From Lepidodermella squamata (Eukaryota > Gastrotricha): a DNA stretch of 64,000 nt. The translations under genes and the position numbers were made by a program. Under the pieces are notes generated by a model. The model did not search any database. It was not told where the DNA came from and saw only the letters and a program-made list of their open reading frames with translations. Below are positions 44,645 through 56,208 of this stretch, piece by piece; position 1 is the first letter of the stretch; each line of letters begins with the position of its first letter. The stretch is taken from NCBI GenBank assembly GCA_047495785.1, contig JBLDXI010000024.1:2666001-2730000 (forward strand), in the 5' to 3' direction.

Positions 44645-47196
44645 ATGATAACAAAATTAGCTGCCTTGATCATTCTGCCAAGTCTAGCGGCGAGGCCAGA
44701 TGAAGATTGGGTTGCCAGACCAGAATTCGCGAACAAGCTACTAACTACCTTGACTCCAATTTTCGAAGCGGAGACTAAAATCTCTGGAGAATGCTTTGTC
44801 TACTGCCAGATGAAAAACTGCGACAGTGTTGCGTACAGTAACTCGTTCAAGACATGTAAGCTCTATCAGCATCCTCCAAATGTAACAACACCACTACCGC
44901 CGCTGCGGCTCGATCTCGATTTTCAGCACCAAATGTACCACAAGCGACAGTTTTGCCCGCCTGATTGGGTAATGGATCCAGATAGCAATATCTGCTATTA
45001 CATGAATGGAATGAACACCATGGTTGATCGCAACTCGGCATGGAAGTATTGTGAAGAGGCCCATGGTTCAGTTCTGGTGACATTCGAAACACCCGAACAG
45101 CGATCCTTTCTTTACTCGGTAATTTACGAACGCAAACATTTTTAGGCGAAATTTCATTTCTTTCCGCAGGTACTTCGAAACAGTTACAGCACTATTTCGA
45201 AGTGGTGGACTGGGTATGCTTTGTTTGACTCGAATCTTTGGAGCCGGCCTGTCGAGGAAATCAGTGGCTACGTGAAGAGACGCGGCGACTGTGGGGGTAG
45301 CGACATAACAACCCCAGTATGTCAAGCTGTCTCAGGCCCTCAGCAGTGCGCTGATCGCTGCGATCGAATGTATGGCAGTCAATGCGTGGCGTTTGTTTAT
45401 GTGAAATTAACCAAAATGTGCTGCCTGAAGTACAGGTCTTGTGAGAACCCTGCAGCGGATCTGACATCTGAGATCTGGGTTTACGAAAAGGTTCACGCAG
45501 ATCGGCCACCTTCAGCTACACTGTCCAACTCGCAATGCCCGAACAATGACATTAAAAGCATCACAGGCGTGACCAGAAAAAAGTGTAACGAAGCGTGTTT
45601 AAGCACGCTTGGCTGTGTATCCTATGCTTACGCAGTATCAACATCAACTTGTTGGTTGAAGTACAAAACTTGTTACGATGTATCACGAAGTGCTGGTAAC
45701 CCAGCTGTTGTTTATTACGAATTCGACAGCAATAGCCCAGGAGTTTGCCCTTACGGCATGCGATACAGGGATGTATGTCTATCTCTACATAAATCTTACA
45801 CTAATTACAACGGGGCTACATCCAATTGTCGGAAAATGGGCGGGAAATTGGTTACTCCAAGCGGCCTAATGAAACGAGCCTTGATTTCGTTTTACATGAA
45901 AACACTTCCAGTCAAGAGGCACGCTTGGATTGATTGGGTGGATGACGGCCACGAGGGCAACTGGACCACAGCGGATTCAAGCCTAACACTACTGGACCCG
46001 TTTTACGATCGATGGGTCTGGTTGGTGGGGTAATTTTTCTTGAATCACTAAGCTTCGATAAAGAAACTTGCTTTTGGTTTAGGGGCACTGAACCTAATGG
46101 AGGCACTGCGGAAAACTTTGCCGATTTGTACGTCGGGCAAATGGATAAAATTAATGGTTTATTGGTATGCGTTCTCATTGACGTTAATCCAAACGATGCA
46201 ACATTATGGCCAATCTGTGAAACGCGTATAACATTTTGGTCGCGCTCAGTTTTTTGAGGTTAGGATGTTCTCTTTTCAGCGATTTCAATGTCATGGCCGG
46301 ATAAATGCCGTTTCACTCCTAATGGTCGCGAGTACTACGGAACTGTATCTCAAACTGTTAGCGGAGTGGCTTGCAGGACATGGGACCATGCTAATAATAC
46401 ATACAGAGCTAACTGGCAAGCCTATCCAGACTGGTACCTGAGCCACTCGTACTGCCGCAACCCAGACCCGAACCTATTTAACAACAGCGTTTGGTGCTAT
46501 CGAAGCGACAACGGTCAGCCTGAGGCCTGCAACGTACCAATGTGCCGTAAGTTATTCTAATACCGTAACATAATGTTTCACGACGAAATAATTTCAGCCG
46601 AATCTGACTGGGCGAACGGGCAGATTTTCAACAGCGTCTCTTACCCGCACGCCGCCATTTCGAGCTCGCCATCGGCGTCGGATGGCTACGACTGGACCAC
46701 AGAGCCATTGACGGGCACAGCAAATGCTCTGTGCAAGATGAAGACCGAAGAATGGTGCCCGTACTACTTCAAAGGCAGTTGCTACAGAGTGTACAATCAA
46801 CTGGTGACATTCGACGAAGCTAGTGCTATTTGCAAGAAAAACAATTGGCACTTGGCGTCGATCACAAGCTACGACGAGCAGAAATTCGTCCAGAGTTTCA
46901 CAATGAATGCAGGAGGTGAGTTGTACTTTCAAATTCGACACAGCATCTTACAAATTTTGAAAATAGGCATGTACTTCACCCCCGATGTTATATGGATTGG
47001 ATTGCGAAACAGTGCTAATGTCCCTTTGTCTACTTGGGAAAATGGCGAGCCTGCTGCTTCTTTCTTCTATAACCCAGGTGAGCCGAACGGAGGCGGTACA
47101 TCTTGTGCTGGCATTTGGACAAATGCTGGTCTTTGGGCAGATGCTCCCTGTACTGACAAATTCTTTTTCATCTGCGAGACTGAGATTGGCCGGTGA
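44645..47196 (+). CDS. Secreted PAN/C-type lectin/kringle protein, copy A
   Basis: Six exons: 44645-45118, 45170-46029, 46083-46225, 46280-46546, 46598-46915, 46967-47196 (2292 nt, 763 aa). Order of modules: signal peptide (ITKLAALIILPSLAA), PAN-like module (CFVYCQMKNCDSVAY), lectin-like domain 1 crossing intron 1, two PAN/Apple modules (CADRCDRMYGSQCVAFVY and CNEACLSTLGCVSYAY), lectin domain 2 (GVCPYGMRYRDVCLSL to WPICET) with EPN, a kringle filling exon 4 (REYYGTVSQTVSGVACRTW, CRNPD, VWCY), and lectin domain 3 (WCPYYFKGSCYRVY to FFFICETEIG) with EPN near residue 726 and LWADAPC. No membrane anchor is seen, so it is secreted. EPN motifs predict mannose-type calcium-dependent sugar binding by family rule. 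First of four tandem copies. Confidence 0.88.
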
Positions 47197-48035
47197 ACTA
47201 GCTGGGGATCTCGTGGCTTATAAACTCTAAGATTAACCTCGATTGTCAACGTTAACATACCATGTAGAGAGTTTTGTTTGTGATTGAGATTTTGACAGTG
47301 ATTCAAGATTAATGCTGATAAAAACCTAGGAGATTCAACGATGCGTGATTGGGAATGGGGACACTAGTTTAGGATGGAACGCGCCACCATTTGCAGCACC
47401 TGTATACAAAACGGGGCCAGGCTGAACTTTTTTCTTGCCAATCGAAATTGTTATTGAATTCATCGATTCTCAAAAAGACTTCCAGAACTGCCAGCGAAGC
47501 CTTATTTTCTGCTAGTGGGGATAATCGACTAAAAAGTACGAAGTATAAAGCAAACAATAATGTTGTGCTGCTAATCGCAATTTTATTCGTTAAATCGGTA
47601 AAAAGCCAGTGTTCCTGCCTACGCACTAAACCTCGACACCTATTGCAAAGCTCTATAGGTCGAAACGACCGCCGGGTGATTTAATATGCATTCAGCACGA
47701 TAGTAACTCGGCAACGGTGAACCATGTCGGGTATAACGGCAAACAGCAAGCTGAAGTGGCAACGACGAACACAGACAGCTTAACTATTGCAAATACCGGT
47801 TAGAAAGTTGATTAATTATTTCTCCTAATGGATAAACAAGTGACGGCTACATCACCGTTCCCAATGCCGTCTCTCACACCTTGGGAAAGCCAGGTATTGC
47901 CAGGTAGAGATCACACTTATGATTGCTAGCGTAGGAAACGATAAATCGAACTCTTAGTGGGAGTAATCGCATGTCGAGGAATAAAAAACCATAAGTCAAG
48001 ATTCGCTCTATCGAAGAAACTGGAACGCTTCTAAA
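47197..48035. other. Spacer between copies A and B
   Basis: Promoter region of copy B. No supported gene; the minus-strand frame at 47369-47626 lacks any recognisable domain. Confidence 0.45.
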
Positions 48036-50744
48036 ATGCTGGCCATATTTGCTGTTTTGCTAATTCTGCCTATCCTGGCGGCAAAGCCAGATGAAGATTG
48101 GGTTGCCAGACCAGAATTCGCGAACAAGCTACCAACTACCTTGACTCCAATTTTCGAAGCGGAGACTAAAATCTCTGGAGAATGCTTTGTCTACTGCCAG
48201 ATGAAAAACTGCGACAGTGTTGCGTACAGTAACTCGTTCAAGACATGTAAGCTCTATCAGCATCCTCCAAATGTAACAACACCACTACCGCCGCTGCGGC
48301 TCGATCTCGATTTTCAGCACCAAATGTACCACAAGCGACAGTTTTGCCCGCCTGATTGGGTAATGGATCCAGATAGCAATATCTGCTATTACATGAATGG
48401 AATGGATACCCCGCTCGATCGCAATGCAGCTTGGAAGGTCTGCGAGGAGACACATGGGTCAGTTCTGGTGACCTTTGAAACACCCGAGCAGCGATCGTTC
48501 CTTTACTCGGTTTGAGAAAGAACCGCCAATCACATATCCTTTGACATTACTTTATTACCAGGTACTTCGAAACAGCTACAGCGCCGTTTCAAAGTGGTGG
48601 ACTGGGTATGCTTTGTTTGACTCGAATCTTTGGAGCCGGCCTGTCGAGGAAATCAGTGGCTACGTGAAGAGACGCGGCGACTGTGGGGGTAGCGACATAA
48701 CAACCCCCGCATGCCTATCAGTCTCAGGCCCTCAGCAGTGCGCTGATCGCTGCAATCGAATATATGGCAGTCAGTGCGTGGCGTTCACCTACCTGAAATT
48801 AACCAAAATGTGCTGCCTGAAGTACAGTTCTTGTGAGAACCCTGCAGCGGATCTGACATCTGAGATCTGGGTTTACGAAAAGGTTAACGCTGACCGCCCG
48901 CCAAGTTACTCTACCACCGTCCAGTGTGGCAATATTGACATGAAATCAATACCAAACACTACTTTTAAGCAGTGCAGGGATGCTTGCCAGGCAACTATGA
49001 GCTGCATTTCATTTACGTTCTACTTGGGCACTTGCTATCTGAAGTACAAGTCATGCTTCGACGTTGACAAGACCGCAGCTGCGAATATGGTCTTCTACGA
49101 ATACGGCATCACCAACCCGGGCGTCTGTCCATTCGGTCAGCGTTACAGGGACGTCTGCCTCTCCCTCCATAAAGGCTATACAACTTTTTCTGCAGCTGCT
49201 ACAAGCTGCCGTAAGATGGGTGGTAAACTGATGACCCCGACAGGCACTATCAAGCACTCCCTAGTTTGGAATTACTTGAGTAGACGACTTTCGGCAAAGC
49301 GAGATGGCTGGGTTGATTGGTTGGATGATGGTCACGAGGGTAACTGGACGACGATGGATGGCAGCTTGACGCTGCTCGACCCATTCTATGATCGATGGCG
49401 TTGGATGTCGGGGTAAGTTGATTCGACTTCGATCTCTTGAATGAATCTTCCTCCAGTATTTAAGTATTTGCATATTTACCCAGAGAGCCTAATGGCGGGA
49501 CCAGCGAAAATTTTGGGCCAGTAACTTATTACTACACTAATACTGTTAACGGCTTTTCCATTGCCCCAATTTTCGACTCAAATCCAAACAGCGCCAAATG
49601 GCCACTTTGCGAAACGCGTAATAAAACCTAATAAGACCTACCATATCCTTTACCAAATGTAATTCTTTTTTAAGCAATATCCATGTCGTGGCCTGATGAT
49701 TGCCGTTTCACCCCGAATGGCCGTGAATACTATGGAACTGTGTCACAAACTGTTAGTGGTGTCGCATGCCGAACATGGGATCACGTTAACAACACCTACA
49801 GAGCTAACTGGCAAGCCTATCCGGACTGGTACCTAGGCCATTCGTACTGTCGCAACCCAGACCCGAACCTGTTCAACAACAGCGTGTGGTGTTATCGAAG
49901 CGACAATGGACAACCAGAGGCATGCAACGTACCTATGTGCCGTAAGTTGTCTATCTTAAGTTAGCGTCCCAAATAAAGGAAGTTAGGTCTCGATGTAATT
50001 GTAAAGTTTTGGGGGAGGGGGGATGAGAGGGTTCAGATTCTCTCACATCAATAAAATCATCCAACATCCAATTCCCGAAATAGTAGCCAACCTCCTCAAA
50101 ATAATACTATTTTGACTTGGTTGCTTTTCATCCCTTTCTTAGCCGAGTCTGATTGGGCTAATGGGCAGATTTTCAATAGCGTCTGGTATCCTCATGCAGC
50201 CATATCGAGTTCGCCTACAGCTTCAGAAGGTTACGACTGGACCACGGAGCCGCTGACTGGAACTGCAAATGCGTTATGCGAAATGAAGGCTGAGGACTGG
50301 TGCCCGTACTACTTCAAAGGTAGTTGCTACAAGCTGTACAGCATACCATCAACTTATGATGAGGCGAATGTTATCTGCAAGAAAATCAATTGGCACCTGG
50401 TTTCGATCACCACCTACGACGAGCAGCAATTTATTCAGAGTTTCACGATGAACGCTGGAAGTGAGCTCAAAATCACCTAGATTAGATTAGATCATGTTCC
50501 GAATATTTTTCTAGGAATGTATTTTGGCACGGGATTTTTGTGGATCGGACTGCGAAACTATGGGAGTGTCCCATCTGCAACATGGGAGAATGGCGAGCCT
50601 GCGACTTCTCTTTACTACAACCCTGGAGAGCCGAACGGCGGTAACTCATGCGCTGGCATTTGGCAGGACAAAGCTGGACTCTGGGACGATACGCCGTGTT
50701 CTAGCAGGTGCTTTTTCATTTGCGAGACTGAAATTGGCAAATGA
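48036..50744 (+). CDS. Secreted PAN/C-type lectin/kringle protein, copy B
   Basis: Exons 48036-48509, 48562-49412, 49484-49617, 49675-49941, 50143-50460, 50515-50744 (2274 nt, 757 aa). Exons 1, 4, 5 and 6 are the same length as in copy A. Module order is identical. Exon 1 is almost identical to copy A from PDEDWVARPEFANKL to CYYMNGM, then diverges. The second half of exon 2 instead matches copy D. Lectin domain 2 has EPN at the start of exon 3; lectin domain 3 has PGEPNGG and LWDDTPC, the mannose-type set. One extra Cys appears near the C terminus (CSSRCFFICE). Secreted. Confidence 0.88.
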
Positions 50745-51256
50745 GATTGGCCTATGCGAAGGATGACTTGAGCTATAAAGCTATAGTTGAATGACATTAT
50801 TCGTTCCGATTAATGAAGGAATCAGACTCGGTAATTCCTGATTGTTGAAATGAAAGTTCCGGGTTTACGGAATGTATAAGATATCAGGTAGAAGTTGAAA
50901 ATAAATGAGGTAGAAGTTGAAAAGGCATCACCGAATTATAAGGCACATACCCTCAAATGCGAACACGCGAACGTCCGTAATCCACTCAGCGAGCAATCCC
51001 TTGTGCGTTGTGTAAGTAAACAGTCGCTGGAAAGGACCGCAAGCTCATAGAATTTCGACGCCCAAAAATGAATTTTTAAGGTGGAAGCTGTTGCTTTAGC
51101 GTTTAGCGTACGTGATTTGCGTGCATGCATACTGCAATTGATTAGGTGAATTGAAGATCAATCCATAATAATAGACCGTGAAGCACTTAATTTGAAGGTT
51201 CAATTGTGACGTTAAATGTTGCGGGTGAATTGATGTCGCTGTTTTACAGTTTATGG
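50745..51256. other. Spacer between copy B and the composite element
   Basis: 3' flank of copy B. No gene seen. Confidence 0.45.
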
Positions 51257-51454
51257 TTATAAGGTGCACATTTTCCGGCCCGCCGGTGTTTCCTCCGCGC
51301 GCGCGCTCCTATTGGTTGGGGCTTATTGCGCAACATTTCAAACATTTCAAGATAATTATAGCCTCCCCCGCGCGCGCGCACTCGAACGCGCCCTGAGCTC
51401 CCGTGCGCTAAGTCTAAGTCAGTTTGCTGAAGTCGAAGACAAGCATGTTGCATG

Positions 51455-52130
51455 CTTTCCAACAAAAATCCCAGCAGGAGAGCTTCGCTATAAGGCGAGA
51501 CGGCTCGAAGGCAAGATTATGCAGCCGAGGCCGGAATGCCCTCGCTGTAGCAAATGTCAAAGCTTCAAACATGCTCGCAAGAACTGTCGCTCAACCTGGA
51601 AGTGTCCTCATTGTGCCGGGCCCCACCCATTTAACCATTGCCAGGTCAAACACGATGAACAAAAGAGGCAGTGCGCTAACTGCAACTCGAATAGCCATGG
51701 CGCCGGCTGGAGGGGTTGCTCGAGTCTTCGAGAGGCGCAAAACGTTGTCATCAAACGAGTCAGACTTGATGTGAAAAAGATTCTGAACCATGACAATATC
51801 GCAGCACCTTTGAATCAAGCTGATAAACCAGCACAGCCAGAACCGAAAAATCAACCAGGCGGTAACCGACCGCCTCAAAGAGACACTACAAAAACTCAAT
51901 CTAATGAGCTGAATGTCGAAATAAAAAGTCTTGTAGCAAAACTCGATGCACTGGCCGACGCACTTGCTGCTGTCTTGCAAGTCATCGCCACCACCAACCC
52001 AGGCGCGGCTACTGCCCTAGCTGAGCCCTTCAAAAACCTTCAAAATGCGTTCAACAGGACCTCGGCGCAAAAGCCTCGAGAAGATCGTGCAGATAAACAG
52101 ACCCAAAATTCAACGGAAGGAGACTGGTGA
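51455..52130 (+). CDS. Jockey-type ORF1, nucleic-acid-binding protein (5' partial)
   Basis: The open frame runs to TGA at 52128-52130. The frame continues upstream to 51264 but that part is read-through of the host element's inverted repeat. It shows three knuckle-like cysteine clusters (CPRCSKCQSFKHARKNC, CPHCAGPHPFNHC, CANCNSNSHGAGWRGC), the pattern of Jockey gag-like proteins that coat element RNA. The N-terminal region normally found in this family is missing. The C-terminal part is Gln/Pro/Lys rich, with a possible helix near DALADALAAVLQV. Confidence 0.75.
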
Positions 52131-55024
52131 TCATCCAGTGGAACGCGAGGGGACTCTACCGGAAAAAGGCGGAGATCCTTAGAATTATTGAAAAATATCA
52201 TCCGCACATTATTCTTATTAATGAAACGCACTTTATTACCGATAGCACAGACGATTTCGAATTACCAAAGTATATCTCGTTCAGATGCAGTAGACTGAAT
52301 CAAGCATCAGGCGGTTCAGCCATATTCGTTCACGAATCTGTTCCAATCGACCGGCAACAGTACGCTAATAGAACAGCAGCCAGTGAATGGCTTGCCCTAA
52401 AGCTTAAGGATGATAAGGGCCGAGAGCTTATAATAGCAACCGGTTACACTTCACCAGACGAAGATATAGACTTGTCCTTCCTGGAAAATGTTCTCGGCGG
52501 AATCGATTTCAACGATACAGGAACCGCTTGTATCTTCGCAGGAGACCTTAATGCTTGGCACGATTCGCTTAAAACGGGAGGTAAAAGGAATAACGCATCG
52601 GGCATCGCCTTGAGCGAGTGGCTTGCTGCTGAAAATCATTACCTCTTAAGTGATGGTACCCCGACCCACTACTCACACGCAGGGGTGGGGCGGCAGATAG
52701 ATATTTGGCTGGCAAATGAAGCCGGTCGAGTACTGACGTCCAAACCTCCGACAGTTGGCCGAAAATTTGGCAGTGACCATACAATAACGGTAATGGACGT
52801 AGACTTTAGATCTTGTTCACCAACGGCGCAAGCAACCGCAGAATCTGAGCTTCGATATGACTGGAATAGGGTAAATTGGAGCAGTTTTCGTTCGCGACTT
52901 AAGGCTGAAATCAAATCAGTTGCGGAGCCTGTCAGGCCTAAACCAGGCGACTGCGTCACCACAATAGACGTATACCAGAAAGCAATAGTTAAAGCGATCA
53001 TGAACACCGTCGAAAAAGTAGTCCCCGTAGTACCAGCATGTAAAGTACAGACGTGGCAGCTGAACACTGAGATCGGCACCGCATTAGATCAGAGGAACGA
53101 AATGCAATCGCTATTCGATCGAACGGGGCTTCAGTTCGTTAAGAGCGAAGTAAACAAGCTGACCAAAAAGATCAAGGCCTTGGTGCAGGTTGAAAATGAG
53201 AAAGCCTGTAAAAAACACCTGCTGAAAGTTGCTAAGCACTTCAATGCTCGAATGAGCCGACCTGGGTGGAACGCCGCAAACCGACTGCTCAAAAAGAAAG
53301 CACGGCGAAAGACCATCGGTTCTCTCAAAGACGCCAATGGAAAAATAACATCCTGCCCCCATCAGAAAGCTCAGATACTAGCGTCGACCTTCGCAAAAGT
53401 AGTCGAATCGCCCCCTTCAAAAAACCCCTCGATTTCTAACGCTCTCTTTTGGTCACAGGTGGACAAAAAGTGTCTCCTTGAACCCAGGCTAAAACCTGTC
53501 TCGCACATTCCGGAGCACAAGGATACGAAGTTACGCATTCCAAAGAGTTCTATGCGAAGAATGGTAAAACTGTTGAAAAAATGGAAATCACCGGGTATGG
53601 ACGAGGTCCCAAACATCGTAGTAAAAGACGGAGGGAGTGCATTGTTGAGGCATCTCAGATGCCTCTACGAAATGAGCTTGAACTGTGGCTATCAGCCAAA
53701 GCAGTGGAAGGTCGCCATTATCACGCCCATCCTCAAAGATGGGAAAGACGGTAGTCTTGCCTCATCGTACCGTCCTATCTCCCTGCTCTCATGCATAGGG
53801 AAAGGGCTGGAACTCGTCATCGCTTCCTTCTTCTCGGAATGGCTGGAAAAGAAATGCTTTCTGCCAAATCATCAGTTTGGTTTCCGTCGTAGGAGACCTA
53901 CAGTCGACCCGTTATTTAGGCTTATAAGCGACGCAGCGCTTGCTATGGCGAAGCATATGAAATTAGTTGCCGTTGCACTCGATTTTCGCGCAGCCTTTGA
54001 CTGCGTATGGCACAACGGCCTTAGAGATAGGTTGATGCAATGCGATGCCCCGGACTTCATCTTGAGATGGGTCTCAGATTTCCTAAGCGACCGCTCATTT
54101 TGTGTCAGAATAGACAATAAAGAGTCCGATTTTTTCCCCATACGATGCGGTGTCCCTCAAGGGAGCCCGCTATCACCTTTGCTGTTTATTTTTTTCACTT
54201 CCGACATGCAGGAAAAGCATTGCGAACCCAACGATGCATTTGCACCCGGGTCAGTGGCTCGAGCGACGTTCGCCGATGATGCGCTCAACTGGGCAGCAGC
54301 TAAGTCCTATGGCGCAGCATGCCGAAGACTGGAAGACAAGCTGCAGGGAGTCACTACGTGGTGCGACAAGTGGAGGCTGGAACTGAACCTTCTGAAGTGT
54401 GAAGTAATGGTCTTCGGGTATTACAACAGAAGGCCGAAAGCTAAAATGAAACTCAACGGTAATCTTATCCCGCAAGTTTCGTCACTCAAATACCTTGGCG
54501 TAACGCTTACACCACGCTTAAGCTGGGACGAGCATCTATCGAGGCTGTCTTCGAAAGCTCGACCAAGAGCGGGTATCATCCGATCGGTGATGAGCAAGGG
54601 CGTTCTAGATCAGAATCTGGGAATCCTGTTTCATCGAGCAATGGTTGAAAGTTTGCTAATCTACGGCTGCCCAGCTTGGCTGTGTCTTTGTCCAACAGCA
54701 GAAGCCAAACTCATTTCGCTGCAAGTGCCTCAGGGCAGCCCTAGACCTGCCATACGAAGCTGACGACGCGGGTACAATCGCACTTTCAAGTGTGCCCTGC
54801 ATCACCGACACTTTCGAAAAAATGTCCGCTAAGTACATCGAAAGGTCCTTCCACAGCAGCAAAGTCATGGCCGACTACATCGCTTACGTGTCGACTTGCA
54901 AGTTCGATAAGAAGCAACAAAAGTATCTACTCGAGCACTGCCCAGCATGGCGACTGAAAAAATACATTCCGGCATTTATTGTCTACGAAGAAACCGCCCC
55001 GGAAAATTGGATAATTACTAATTA
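52127..55024 (+). pseudogene. Jockey-type ORF2, endonuclease and reverse transcriptase (one frameshift)
   Basis: The open frame 52127-54763 (about 878 aa) overlaps the ORF1 stop in the -1 frame and has no ATG at its beginning, so translation would need reinitiation or frameshifting. Apurinic-type endonuclease motifs are intact: IIQWNARGL, NETHF, AGDLNAWHD and SDH. Reverse transcriptase motifs are intact: SYRPISLLS, LDFRAAFD, GVPQGSPLSP and FADDA. Near 54725 the frame shifts, consistent with a 2-nt loss; the rest (from KCLRAALDLPYEADDAGTIA) continues to the stop at 55022-55024. Since only the extreme C terminus is affected, the copy is fairly young. Confidence 0.85.
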
Positions 55025-56208
55025 GCCGTCTAATCCATCATATTTCACAGTATACTCCGCTACATGTTTAATAACTCACCTATCGTAACGGTTATCATAC
55101 TTGTTACATATTTACATAGTTTAATTACAACCTATGATTGCAACTAATTTGTGTTTCCTTTTGTGCAGGCCCAAACGATACAACGGGGCGGCGAGGAGTG
55201 CGCGGCGTTGGCTGGCGGGGGTACTCCGCAGGGTCGCTGCCAGCATGGACACGGATCGTTTGATAGTTGAAAGCCCCTTGAAGGCAAGCATGTTGCATGA
55301 ATCACACCTGCATGGCTGGCCTCTGGTTGGCGAGGTGTAAATAAGAACATCGACACCCATCGACACAGTTGTTGTCTGATCCGAGAAGCCATGCTGGCAG
55401 GGACGTTCGGAAGTGGACCCGGCGTTGGCGGCGCGTATTCTTCGTTGTCCAGGCGAAAATGTTTTGGCCCGCACAATCTGGTGCACTTCACGATTACGAA
55501 ATAGTAGAATATAACATATACATATATACATCTGATTATATATATCTGATTGTACCATATGAGCCACAGCGACGAAAGTCGGACGGCTGACATATATTTT
55601 CTACTTACGAGACTTAAGAAATATTAATAAAACCTACATTTACCAAAAATATAAGCCCACCCTTGAAAAGGATGTTTGGTATTGTTAATACGACAACAAA
55701 ATTGACTGCATCGTGGCGGCCTACACGTCTTTATTTGATGGCTTATCTGTTCGTATCCAAAAACACCGGCCATAAGAATATAGATTTAAGAGAAATGATG
55801 TGATGGATTTTTTTCGAAGAACACGCTTTTTATGAAAAATTATAAAATTAAAAAAAAATAAACTGGAAATTGCCATTGTAGGCGCGCTATTTTAGGCTAT
55901 TTTAGGGTGATGTTGAACACTTCAGGGAAAAATTCTGTTCAAATTGAAATACCAATAAAAAAAGCGAGAATACGAAAATTTCGCCTTTCATGCCACCCAC
56001 CACGCATATCCAACCCCTAGCGCGCAGTTATTCTCCTGAATTTCGGACTTGTACATTTTCCATTTTCCTGCGCCCGCGCGAGGGAGGGCTGCAATTATTT
56101 GTTGCGCAATAAATGCGAGCGAGGCGTATTTACGCGTAAAACGAGCCAACCAATGGGAGCGCGTGCGCGGAGGAAACACCGGCGGGCCGGAAAATGTGCT
56201 TATAAGGT

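Larger units (their letters stand above)
51455..55279 (+). mobile_element. Jockey-type non-LTR retrotransposon, 5'-truncated
   Basis: Flanked by a 20-bp direct repeat with one mismatch: GAAGACAAGCATGTTGCATG at 51435-51454 and GAAGGCAAGCATGTTGCATG at 55280-55299, a likely target duplication. It contains a zinc-knuckle ORF1 and an endonuclease plus reverse transcriptase ORF2. The 5' part of ORF1 is missing, as expected for 5' truncation. No poly(A) tail is visible at the right end, which is unusual for Jockey and leaves the exact 3' border uncertain. Confidence 0.7.
51266..56199. mobile_element. Mutator-like element with 9-bp target duplication, carrying a nested retrotransposon
   Basis: The ends are inverted repeats starting GCACATTTTCCGGCCCGCCG on both sides and extending about 115 bp with an internal ATTGCGCAACA block that also occurs in the 4905-5472 element. 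A perfect 9-bp duplication TTATAAGGT flanks it (51257-51265 and 56200-56208). The total is 4934 bp, but most of it is the Jockey-type element at 51455-55279; without that the host element is about 1.1 kb. No transposase is present. Its ends and duplication size fit a non-autonomous Mutator-like transposon. Confidence 0.85.

Noticed and set aside
51264-51454. N-terminal extension of the retrotransposon ORF1 (LERALSSRALS)
   Set aside because: It is read-through of the Mutator-like terminal repeat, outside the 20-bp target duplication.
55121-55593. Overlapping minus-strand frames of about 148 codons
   Set aside because: They lie in non-coding parts of the nested transposons and show no domain.
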